A stretch of 64,000 nt of DNA from Fasciola hepatica (Eukaryota > Platyhelminthes > Trematoda > Plagiorchiida > Fasciolidae), in NCBI GenBank assembly GCA_948099385.1, contig CANUEZ040000180.1, positions 5,292,501-5,356,500 of the forward strand, written 5' to 3'. Positions 11,421 through 20,980 of this stretch are shown here, piece after piece (the stretch's first letter is position 1; the number at the start of each line of letters is the position of its first letter). The translations under genes and the position numbers were made by a program. Under the pieces are notes generated by a model that saw nothing but the letters and a program-made list of their open reading frames with translations, was not told the DNA's origin and ran no database searches.

Positions 11421-11450
11421 GCACAGTGCTGGACCAGCTTATTATTGTCT

Positions 11451-12400
11451 AAACAAAGCTGAAAAGCATTATCAGTAAGCTCACTGCATTTCTGACGAAG
11501 ACAATGGCCACAAAAGTCACAGCATATTCCTTTTTCTACTTTTTTTGGGCATTAAGCAGCGCGGCAGGGAAATGTTTGAGATTCCAAGGATTTATGGCTG
11601 TGTCTCCTGCTCGTTTTCGATCTATGCGGTCCGAGAAAGCAGAATGCATTAGGCAAAAATAGAGAAAATGTCAATAAAAACCATGAAACCTGTAAGTTTA
11701 CCTTATATTTGACTACTGGTGAGATGCAGGACCCTTAGTGCTTTCTATTGACAAACACTCAGCAACAAGCGGGAAGCGACCGGCTCACTTGTGCGATATG
11801 GTAACTCACTACCAAGAAACTCCTTGGGCCCAAGTTTCCTCCGCCTCAGGGTTGCAGCTTGTCAGTGCATATTTTCACCCTACATTTCAGCGACTTCTAT
11901 TTGGTCCATTGTGGCCTTCCTTTATTTATTTTTTGCTGTTTCGAGCACTCCGTTGTCCCCGGTCCCAAGTATGCACCCGCACCTTGGTTGCCAAGCGGGT
12001 TTGCATCACTGTGTAGCGCAGGTTTTAGAATTGTGCAATATCCGACAGTTTGAGTTGCAATGACATTTGGAAAGTAAGATTCGCACGACTGCAGTAGTGG
12101 TACAATATTAGAACGAAGCTGGGCAGTGTTTCTCTGAACTAACGTAGGGTGGCTAGAGCAGCAATTAAAAGCTGGTCTTGAAGTCAGCGGAGAAAGTTCT
12201 GGATAGCCAGCTAGACTCGGAAAGCTGATAAAAGCATTATTGGAGAAAGCTAAATGGGCGAGATACACAGGAAAGTGTGGAGCGATTGGGTGCGGATATC
12301 AAAGTATTAACTGGAAAGCTTGGCAAGAATAATGTCTTGTGCATGTATATTGACCACGGTCAAGAAATATACAATTCATTCCAGTTCAACTCGATTCAAT
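11451..12400. other. Unassigned sequence upstream of LINE B1
   Basis: Overlapping plus (11738-12063) and minus (11897-12268) frames exist without recognisable motifs. It may include the 5' UTR of the minus-strand LINE, but no second copy is in the window to compare. Confidence 0.35.
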
Positions 12401-13060
12401 TCAATACTCTACAGAGTTCCAGAAGTTGGAAATGGACCATGCTGATCGATTAGCCTGGAAACAGAGAGTAGAGGAGAAAAAGGAGTTATAAAAATAGTCG
12501 CGAGGACACGCCAAACGGATGTATGAAGGACCGTTATCGAGAACCCGAGATATGGCCGGTAATAAAGTAAGCATGGGAATGTCAGAGCGCAAAGTGACGC
12601 AGGTGACATACAGAGATCAGTATCAACATTTAACAGCCAACTGTGGAGGAAACCTGTGGTACGGAGGCAAGTGGGTCGAATAGGGTAATATAATCGAATT
12701 TTTTTGTCTGGGTATTTTCAACGCGATGCGAGGAGCCGCATGAGGGCAGACATGAGGGCAAAACTCCACGTGGAATGTTTTATGGTGATGAAGAGCGTAA
12801 ATAGTAAATGAAGGCGTAGAGGAGAACTTCTATGAGGAGTCGTAGAAGAGGCAGACCACCGGAGAGTGGAGAAGCTGCAAATGCTACCAAGCAGGTATGC
12901 AAGTACAATGGGGTGGGAAAAACAAGAAAGTACTGACTTGGAGAAAGCCAGGCCCGAATCTGCAAAGGAAACCGGACGAATGTAAGAATAAGCCTTCATA
13001 CATAGTGATAAAGTAACAAACTACCAGGTTGTCACTGCCTACAGATGGTGGATGATTCAC
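12400..13060 (-). repeat. Pyrimidine-rich (minus) repeat-like stretch
   Basis: Plus-strand sequence is strongly purine-rich, giving long Ser/Leu/Phe-rich frames on minus (12718-12999 and others). Similar composition is seen at 5.4-7.2, 40.1-41.8, 45.7-46.3, 50.3-50.7 and 56.1-57.4 kb. I read it as a non-coding or barely coding part of minus-strand LINEs, not as a gene. Confidence 0.35.
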
Positions 13061-13930
13061 TTCCCAATGATCTTGATTGACATTGGTGTCAGGTAGTGAA
13101 TAACCGGGGCATCAGGTAAAAGGCTAGGTTGGCACTTGGTGAAGAACCGGGGAGGGGAGGTTAGGAATACCACGTCCAAGGCTGTGTTTTGTTCGTCTCT
13201 CAGTACAGCAAGACAGAATGAACTGAACCTTATGGATGACGTTTTGGAGGTAGATGATGAGGATACGTGGGAAGTTGATGGGTGTCTGAAATCCGCATGC
13301 GGCTGGGTGAGACTACTACGATGGGTTATCACCCGGGTAATAGAATAGTGATCACAGTGTCCGGCAATGCAGGATACTACATATAGCACCGACCAGTGTG
13401 GGTATAGGCTTAGGCCGTGGTAGACCAAGGCCGAAAGCAGCGCAGTCAGTTCGATGAAATCTCAGCCTGTGTGGTAATCTGGGGACAAGGCATGTCGACT
13501 GAGTGCTGCCCAAGTATCCGGCAAGATGTGGAAGAGATCAGGAGTGTGGAAGTTCGGTTGACGTTCCAGCTGGGGGTTATGATCACCGTTTCAATATTAG
13601 GCCGGGCAAAGATAATTCTGCTTACGAATTTCGCCAACTGGCAGCCAGCGGACAGGTCTACGCGGGATCAACGGGCGAAGACAGTGTGGTATTTCTGTAG
13701 GGTAGTTGGATAATGATGGAAATTTGAGGGCAGGTGGTGATCAGTGAAGACTCAACCGCGGTGGAAAACCATTAGGTTGATCAGTAGCGAAGGAAGTGGG
13801 GGCCAGCTTAAAAACATAGAATGGGTGAGGGTGAGACCAGGAAACGAAATCCAGAGTAGCTTTTTACTGGTGTCTAACAACAAAGAAGATGGGAAGCAAT
13901 GAGAATAGGTAGGCACAGCACAGCCGAAGT
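13060..13930 (-). repeat. Dispersed repeat C, copy 1 (partner at 49150-49900)
   Basis: GAAGAGATCAGGAGTGTGGA here corresponds to GAAAGAGATCAGGAGTGAGG at about 49.57 kb. GGGGGTTATGATCACCGTTT corresponds to GGTGGGTTATGACTATCGTT, and the spacing of flanking matches is maintained. Translated minus frames of the two copies also align. The element type is not identified. Its strand and composition suggest part of a LINE. Confidence 0.6.
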
Positions 13931-14900
13931 TGGGTACGCTAGGAACATCCCTTGAAGTCGGGCATCAGGAAGGGTGAAACGGGATCTGAAAGGTAATAAG
14001 CCGGAGAGAAAATGTGATACCAGACCAGACGGGGCATTTTCTTTTCAAGGGTTGGATAACCTATAATTGTTTTTGGCATACAAATTATTGGCGCATTATT
14101 CATTGTTCTTGGCAAGTTATTACCTCCAGGGTTAATAGTTGACATGGTGCTCAGTTGCCGACTGCCATCCGAATGAGGTTTTCGGTACTGCAGACTAGCC
14201 GAGATAGAAGGAGTGAACGGTTCTCGTTGTTCGGAAAACCCAGAGGGACGGAACCTGGGGGATGTTTGTACCGTTCTGTATCTAGGCTTCAACGGTGGGC
14301 CAGGCTCAGCAGAGGTGATAAGGATAACAATGATCACAGGAATATGTGCACAGTCTCTGGTAAGGGCGAGTTGCCGGTCTTAAGTACATGTTGGGAACAT
14401 GGGTGGGAGATTGAAGTGCAGGGTCAGCGGGTGGGGACGGAAGGCTCTATAAGCCTCTACTTCACGTAGGCGCGGGCGGGCGAACCAATGGCATACCAGG
14501 CAAACAGGTGGTCGGCGGAGTATTAGGGTTTCCTTAGATGCGGACTCAATTCATGGTCGGTAGTTGAACGTGCCCATTTCCCTCATAGCCCGTTTGAAGG
14601 AAGATCGACTCACCGGGTGAGATGTTTACTTGCTTGATTATTTTTTTCAGAGGGGCGTTTTAGCTGGTAAAGCAGTATTTCGAAGCTCCCAAACAAAAAG
14701 CACATGTTAATAAAAAGGCGGGATTCTCACAGACCGTCTCTATATGAAGACAAATATTCCAGGGCGTCTTCATTTAGCCTGTCTAAGTTTCTGGGTAAAC
14801 GAGTCATGCTGATAATGAATGACGCTTTGAGGGGTTTGGTTAATGCTCTGCAAGTCGTTTTGTTGTTCAAAGCGACCACGGTAAATCAGGTGGCCCAAGC
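13931..14900 (-). other. Region where LINE A1 reverse transcriptase would be expected; not readable
   Basis: By comparison with the plus-strand copy at 62.8-64 kb, RT should lie here. The minus frames (13939-14337 and shorter ones) do not show KAFD, SGV.QGSVLGPLLF or FADD-like blocks. Either the RT was deleted or replaced, or it is beyond recognition. Confidence 0.35.
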
Positions 14901-15422
14901 TAGAGGCTAGAACAGATAATCGTGAAATATCTGGATTTGGTTGGGGGTCTAAAATGAGAATATTACATTAAATTGTTTGCGGGTGACGGATAAGCATTAT
15001 TACCAGAGAAAAAAATGGGATGTCATGGGTTGGGTTGCAATGAGACTGGACGATACGGTAATAATGAGAGCAAAATATGGAACTGTGGCTGTTGGTTAAG
15101 ACTAGTTCAGCGACTTTCTGCTTAGAAATGGAGTTTCGAAGAGGGCAGAATACGTGATCTGGCGTGAACAAGGTGTTCAGGATCGTAGAGGAGTCTTGAC
15201 AGCTTTATAAAGTAATGCTTCTTTCAATAGCGTGATGCGTGGATAAGCATTCACTTGTAAGGGTGATCACATGGGAACACAGAGAGGGAGATTGGATGGA
15301 AAGAGTACATCAACCGCCAGCTGCGCGGGTGGTTGGATTAGAGTGAAGTCACAGTGGTGGGGGGATCAGAGGAGAGAAGAAATGTGTCCCATTTAAGGGA
15401 TTATCTTTGGTGTTTGGGCCGG

Positions 15423-16250
15423 TTACGTGAACAGTAAGAAGTCTGAACAGGGGGAGGATTTTGTCGGATGGGAGCAGCTGAAGCAGCCGAACTTGCACCA
15501 GACAACATGGTGGTCACTACCCGGGAAGTGATCAGTAATCTGGGTGGTCATATCAGAAACATCAACGGGAAAAACTAGATCAAAGATATTGTTCCCCTCC
15601 TGTAGGGCAGGAGATATTTTGGGCCCATCCACCAAGACGTACACAGGAAAGGAATGTGGAGAGGGCGGGAGGGACAGTATAAGACGACCAGTGCATTGAA
15701 GTAAGGTCAAAGTCACCTGCAATAATTTTTGCAGTGGCCGGATAGTCTAGCGTAGCAGTGAAGACATCCACGGCAGAGGCGAATTTCACAGGCTCCGGAC
15801 CAGGGGGGATGTAGACGCAGCCAAGAAACAGGTTCTGACCGGAGGCCTGAATAGATAGCCATACCAATTCCTTTATGACGAGAGGAGAGGGGTGGCCAAT
15901 AACACTAGCGTATATGGCGCACCTGACGAAGGCTAAAAAGCCCCTCCGGGCCTGGACTGGCAGGTGTTCGAGAAGCATTGGTACCCAGCTATGAGAACAA
16001 CGTCAAGCGAGGCATCATCTGGCAGCCAGGATTCAGCTGCTAGTACAGTGTCACCGTCTGAGGTAAATGCAACAGATCGCAGATGCAATATTTTCCTAAT
16101 TATTGATCGGGCGTTATTTAAAAAACCTGGTAGGAAGGAGTTCGGTGTCGGTGTGCACAACGCATTGATACCAGATGCAAGACTGTTGGGATCGCCGCGG
16201 CGATAAGAGTTGGGTCTCAATGTGGACAGAGCGTTAATACAAGTGGGGGG
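15423..16250 (-). pseudogene. LINE family A endonuclease
   Basis: The minus frame starts with LNNARSIIRKILHLRSVAF, followed by TVLAAESWLPDDASLD, the ESWL metal-binding box. A frame change at about 15.95 kb follows, then LFLGCVYIPPGPEPV and IIAGDFDLTSMHWSS (catalytic GDF box), then LGGWAQNISCPTGGEQYL, and finally DLVFPVDVSDM and SDHHVVWCKF in a third frame. All hallmark boxes of an APE-type LINE endonuclease are present, including the terminal SDH. Two frame changes make this copy inactive. The same blocks occur at 61.6-62.25 kb on plus. Confidence 0.85.
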
Positions 16251-17701
16251 CGGACAATGTTTGATGGGGACAAAAGGTAGGCAAAGCCTTAGAATGAGGC
16301 TCCGCCGATTGCTGTATGTGATCAATAAGGTGGGTGTGCAGCATACCGCTGATGTGGGCCGGAGGCCGGAGGCCACTTGGAACAGGGAGAGGGGGCACGA
16401 TATGGCAAACTGAGAGGTTAAGAATATCTGTCGAAGCTGGGTGGACAGGAGGGAGTGCAGGGTGTAAGGTACTAAAGGGCATGACATCGAGGGAGGAGCG
16501 ATCAGTGACATAGGTCTGTGAACATTTACCGATATGGTCCATGGGCGATTAGTGATATGGCCAAGGGTGCGGAGAGCACCGGTCAGGAAAAAAACGAGAT
16601 CTTGACTGCAGGCAACCTACCTGTTGGGCAGAGTCAGTATAAGGCCGTTAGGTCGGTATGGGGGTGAAGGCATGTAGGAGAGTAACTGGGAAGTAGTGTG
16701 AGGTGGGAGGCGGGAAGGGAGTGGCGAAATTTGGAAAGGTTTGGAGGCTCATGAGGGGCAGGGGAGCCGGTAAGTGGGGGGAGGAGGTAGGGCGAGGAGG
16801 CGGGTCATAGGTAAGAACCTGGAGTATTTGCCAGGGTAGATGAGTGGTACTTCGGGATTAGATGGAGGTTGGTGGAGGGGAGCAGAGGGGAAGAGCGGGG
16901 GCATGCTGAGGCTGTGGAATGGAGGGTTGGCGTTTGGGAGGCAGGAAGGGATATAGGGTGGTAACGGAGATGGAGGATTAGTATGACTCATTCGATCAGA
17001 GAGAGGGAAGACAAAGAAAGTGGGTGTGGGGCAATGGAAGGGTGAGTGGCACTGGCGTGGCTCTGAAATTTACTCATACTTAAAGGGACGATGGCTTTGG
17101 ACGAATATGGATGGTGGCCCAGCTGGTTTCCATTCGTGGAGTCCGATAGTACGCTGTAGGCAAATGCCGATCGTGAGTGAAGGCTTATGTAGTGAGTGAT
17201 CAGTTGAACTAGTGCGGACCTGGTAGGAATACCAGGTAGGCCCGTAGGAGGATTGAGGCGGCACTTATGAGGATAATTACGAAGTGTCGCGGCTGAGGTA
17301 GCAGCAGGTGGGTAGCTTTTGGAGCCGTTAGATCGAGAGCGGTGGTTGATAACACTTGTCAACGGCTCGAAGTATTGATGGGGATTAGTGCAGCTGGGGC
17401 TAATGGTTGTAGCAGGGCCTTGTCTTGGCTGTGAGGCTATGATGGGGAGCTCGGGTTTAATACCGAAGTAGCTTGCCACCTGGGGCCAGTGGTCGGAGGG
17501 AGAGAGCCATTGGAGTAAGAGGCTACTGGGGGATGGTAGAAAGGGGCGTTTGTGTGGAAGCGGAAGTGGGGAGTTTGACTTACCTAGGTCGACAGTTCTC
17601 AGGTAGTTAGAGATGGGCGCTGGGCTCGCCTTCGACTTCTTGCCAGTACGGCACTGGGTAACTTTCACGTCGGTTCCAGTGGGATCAGCCTGCATGGGCA
17701 A
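16230..17701 (-). pseudogene. LINE family A Pro/Ser-rich segment between ORF1 core and endonuclease
   Basis: A 237-codon minus frame (16988-17701) is very rich in Pro, Ser, His and Tyr, and a shifted frame continues it to about 16.23 kb. The plus-strand copy at 60.56-61.6 kb has a similar Pro/Ser/Thr-rich stretch in the same position, so this is a real feature of the element and not only a composition artefact. It is low-complexity and probably disordered. A zinc knuckle, often present in such ORF1 proteins, is not obvious. Confidence 0.6.
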
Positions 17702-17799
17702 GGCAGAGTTGCTTCTCAGCGAGCGAAGTGTGTCCCGTTGGAGGGGCGGTCTTTCGGGGAATATCTTAATGTCTTTGAGCTTCGAAATGGCAGTAATTG

Positions 17800-18342
17800 T
17801 CGACCTGTTGCTAATTAACTTTCATGCTGTAAGGTCGTCCATGAATAGGAATAGCAGCAGGCAACTATATCGCCGGAACTTTTTTACGTATCCTCCTGCC
17901 GTGGCATCTATAGTGAGCCATATTGCACGGCCTGGAACATTAAAGACCACTGCTTTCTTGGAGTTGTTCATGAGGTGGTGTATTTCAGTCGATACAGAGT
18001 CGAGATGTGTCACCGAAACCAAGTTCTTCGGGGAAGTAGTGGCTACAGAATCAAGGAGAGTAGCCATGGGCGAAACCTTTGAAAGAATTTCATTATTCGG
18101 CTCTGCTTTGTTTCGGAGTTTGATAAAACTCTGCTTGAGGCCATTTGCGCTATCAGAAGCTTCACCGTCAATGTTAACAAAAGGCGACAGATCACGGCCT
18201 GGTTTTCGGGAGGGGTTGGGTGTGTTTGGATTTGCCAGCCTTGGCGATACGGATTTTCCAAGCACCGGCTGGGGACCGGGATGTCATGATAAGTAAAATC
18301 GTATGACGAGGGAATTAGGCCAGCTAGGCAGAGACAAGCCAA
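17800..18342 (-). pseudogene. LINE family A ORF1 (RNA-binding protein) N-terminal/core part
   Basis: The 147-codon minus frame (17822-18265) carries LVSVTHLDSVSTEIHHLM and then NNSKKAVVFNVPGR. The same block recurs as SEVLIRVRNSRNAVVFIVTGR at 60.25 kb, SEVHRGIKHSKNAVAVSVPD at 22.8 kb and RNSNHSISFNIPDRVSLN at 47.3 kb. Four copies establish it as a family-specific motif. It resembles the 'vvvfNvPE' start of an RRM-like or PHD-linked ORF1 in CR1 elements. It probably binds element RNA in the cytoplasm. The frame is intact over this block but interrupted afterwards. Confidence 0.7.
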
Positions 18343-18344
18343 AG

Positions 18345-19045
18345 GTCTAGGGAGGCCATGAGTGTAAGAGGGTGCTATATGTTCTTAGGTCTAGGTGATA
18401 CCTATGCAACAATGCGGTACAGGAAGTGAGCTATATAGCCCACTATATATATAGTTGGGATTAGGAAACTTCGGACAATGAGGGCTAGTGAGCTGATAAA
18501 ATTTTCCTCTGCGGTGTGCACGGATGCAACCCATACATATTACTGTGGGTACTATACTATTGCTGGGATCACAACAGCTGGTTGTACGGGGAGGCTTATA
18601 TGATATGGGATCGATGGACCGGATGGAACAAGAGTGCGATCTTACGGGGAAAATGAATGGAGGCACATTGAAACAGAACTCCATAAGATGCACCAGTGGA
18701 TGCGTCGCGAGAATAAGGTGGAAGTTGGGTTACAGGAAGTGGGATGTAAAAACGCTAGATGTATGACATAGTGGTGAGGATCAAGAAAGATTTGCTAGGT
18801 AAGCAATACAGAATGTTATTAAAAGAAACTGTGGCAGAGAATATCTAATAAAATCTGTAACCAACTTGCGATAATAACTAGCAGCTGCACGTTGGTGTGC
18901 CGCACTTGCTTACACAACTAGGTCACTATTTCGGGTAATGAGGTGATATATACTAGGGTAGGCACAGTTATGTCTAGACAGTGACGTAGGCAAAAATTAA
19001 ACCGGAAAAACCTGAATTGTACGTCGGGGGCGACATGGTTCAAGT
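18345..19045 (-). repeat. Family A LINE 5' region (inverted partner at 57395-58030; third copy 46590-46760)
   Basis: Plus strand GGTGTGCCGCACTTGCTTAC, CAACTAGGTCACTATTTC and TGATATATACTAGGGT match the reverse complement of 57.45-57.55 kb. GATGGACCGGATGGAACAAG and CACCAGTGGATGCGTCGCGA match the reverse complement of 57.7-57.85 kb, and TATATATATAGTTGGGATTA matches that of 57.97 kb. The collinear match spans over 500 bases. It is presumably the 5' UTR plus the start of ORF1. Confidence 0.8.
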
Positions 19046-20450
19046 GTACATTCTGTCAAAATAGTGCCGGCAAGTTGATACGGAGTGCCATGGTGGAATG
19101 CGGCAAAAGTCCTTTAAATATCCGAAAAAATGCAGGAGGTCCAAGACACTTCCCAGAATCACTCCACTTTTTATGGCCTTGATAGCTGACCGGCGATCAT
19201 CGACCAAAAATACTTGAGAGCAGGAAGACAAACACAAAGACAGCCAGGAAAAGGGAGTGTCACTAATACCAAGGAAGCGAAATTTAGATAGGTAGTCAGT
19301 TGGCATATCATACACTGTCAAACTCTTTAGTCGTATCCAAAATGTATGATGATTGCTTTCTCTGTGTTCATTGCATTGGCAACTGTAATAAAGAACTGGA
19401 ACTGACGGCAGGTGCGTGATTTGACCTAGTGCTGTGTTGGAAGGGGTTTACCAGACTTGTGTTCATCAATTTTCCGAGAATTTGTTCTTTAACTGTTCCT
19501 CCTACCATCTTTTACATAACGGAAGTGTGCTTGATATAAAGTTAGCTGTCAGGGCTAAGTAAAACTCCTTTTTCAAAGCGGTTTGATAATGGAGGTCTTT
19601 CACAGCTTTGGTACCAAGCCTTTATTCATAAATAACGTGAACAGATTAAGAAGGGGAGGAAAGTATCCAGGTCCACAAAGGGGGAAGAGCAAGGGAAAGT
19701 CAACCAGGGCCAGGTCGAGAAGGTGGCCTATTCAAGGTAGCTATCGGATGGATTTACTTAGTGTCCGCAAGAATGCTGAACGGAGTGGTGTCAGCTATCA
19801 GCCGCAAGAGGGGGCGGAGAGGCTACCACGGGATGATGGAGAAGATGAGAAATTAACAGTACATCTTTTAAAACAGTTTTGGACGCGAGTGCAGGTTCAG
19901 AGTTGTATATTACTGCCTTAGGGCTAGTGCGTGGGTTACTTGTAAACCGTGAGCTTAAAAATCCCAACGAGCGTCCGGATCTTGGTGTATGTTTGAGGGT
20001 GGCACCTTCTTGACTGATAAGCTTCCATTGGTTGGAGCAGGTAAACTTCTCTGACATCGACTTCAGGCGAAGAAATATAAGGAAGTCCCTGTATTTTGAA
20101 CAGCTGCTTCCCAAAGCGATGGCCGTTAGCGCTTTGTTTCATTTTCTGAAGAGAGGCAGGGTATCGCGGGGGAAAGTATGGGCAAGCCTAAGCAAACACC
20201 CATAAAGAATGGTATACTGAAAATAAGCCGCTATTTGTGGGTCAGCAAACAGATAAAAGGTACGCCAGTGTGACGAACGAATTACTAAAGGAACAGGACC
20301 CCTTTGTAAATTCGGGACGAAGTAGAGGGTGCGGGTTTTGTTAGATAACAGAATAGCATAGCAGTGTGTGAAGCACCATTTTATGGCCGCTCCCAAGGGA
20401 AGGAGTAATAACCTGGGTCTTAGCTGCAGTGAGGCCAAGGGTTAAAACTT
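19040..20450 (-). mobile_element. LINE family A fragment: linker and reverse transcriptase (5'- and 3'-truncated)
   Basis: The minus frame 19040-19321 contains YLSKFRFLGISDTPFSWLSL, then AIKAIKSGVILGSVLDLLHF. These correspond to RT motif A-B spacing ('LL.KL...GI...l..W' and 'SGVpQGSVLgPLLF'). Just upstream a different frame reads YILDTTKEFDSV, which is motif A (LD..K.FD). Further upstream DPQIAAYF matches DPQIAADVCY in the plus-strand copy at about 62.36 kb, and VVASPPPLAADS matches VIAPPPSLPVADS at about 62.79 kb. It stops where the 5' end of LINE A1 begins, so it is either an older insertion cut by A1 or a rearranged piece. Confidence 0.65.
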
Positions 20451-20980
20451 GGCCGAGGGTGCTATCTCTCCTGAAGGTAATCCGGCAGTTTGGCACCTTT
20501 GACCCAGGAGTACGCAGCAAAGTTCATCAAATGAAGGTCGGAGTTTGACGGCCAGCAGGTCTGTGGTAAACTGAAATCCTTGCCATGAATGTTTTATAGG
20601 GGAAGTGGTCAGTGGCAGTGGTAAAGGCCTCGAAGATAGCGTTCATGCTACGTGAGCCTGCAAAGACGTCTGGGAAGCCCTGTTCTATTAATCAACATCC
20701 ATATCACAAACAACATTATTCTATTTGTGTGAACTATCTTCACCGGAACTCCGGCTATTTTTTATTTTTTTCTAGTCTGTCACAAATCGGACCCCCACCG
20801 TAGCCTCAAGCATCAGTCGCTCAGCTTGAAATTTGTTGTGACCGTATTCGGTAGTCTCATCTTCTGTTTCTAACCCGCCGAAGTAATTCAGCTGCAGCTG
20901 TTGATTTTTGTTCAATTTGGAGTTTGAGAGCCCGGAAGGAATAATACTGAGGTTTGGTTGTTGTGAAATTGCCTAATTTG
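20451..20980. other. Unassigned sequence between LINE A pieces
   Basis: No readable coding motif. It may represent further endonuclease-linker sequence of the 19-20.4 kb LINE fragment. Confidence 0.3.

Larger units (their letters stand above)
7650..11450 (-). mobile_element. CR1/Jockey-like non-LTR retrotransposon, 'family B' copy 1 (nearly full order, decayed)
   Basis: On the minus strand the parts occur in canonical order: ORF1 remnant (about 11.4-10.6 kb), endonuclease (10.45-9.78 kb), linker (9.77-9.35 kb), reverse transcriptase (9.35-8.13 kb) and C-terminal tail (8.14-7.9 kb). Several frameshifts and stops separate them. An intact element of this class moves by target-primed reverse transcription using an APE-type endonuclease and the RT. 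No (ATT)n or poly-A tail is evident at the low-coordinate end. A second copy of the endonuclease-RT part is at 54.29-56.0 kb. Confidence 0.85.
14900..19045 (-). mobile_element. CR1-like non-LTR retrotransposon, 'family A' copy 1
   Basis: Minus-strand order: 5' region (19045-18345), ORF1 (18340-17800), Pro/Ser-rich segment (17700-16230), endonuclease (16250-15420) and a degraded linker. The 5' region and coding blocks have counterparts at 57.4-58.08 and 60.04-64 kb on plus, at 46.6-47.9 kb on plus and at 21.3-23.06 kb on minus. The RT is not recognisable downstream. This is the clearest copy for ORF1 and endonuclease of this family. Confidence 0.8.
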
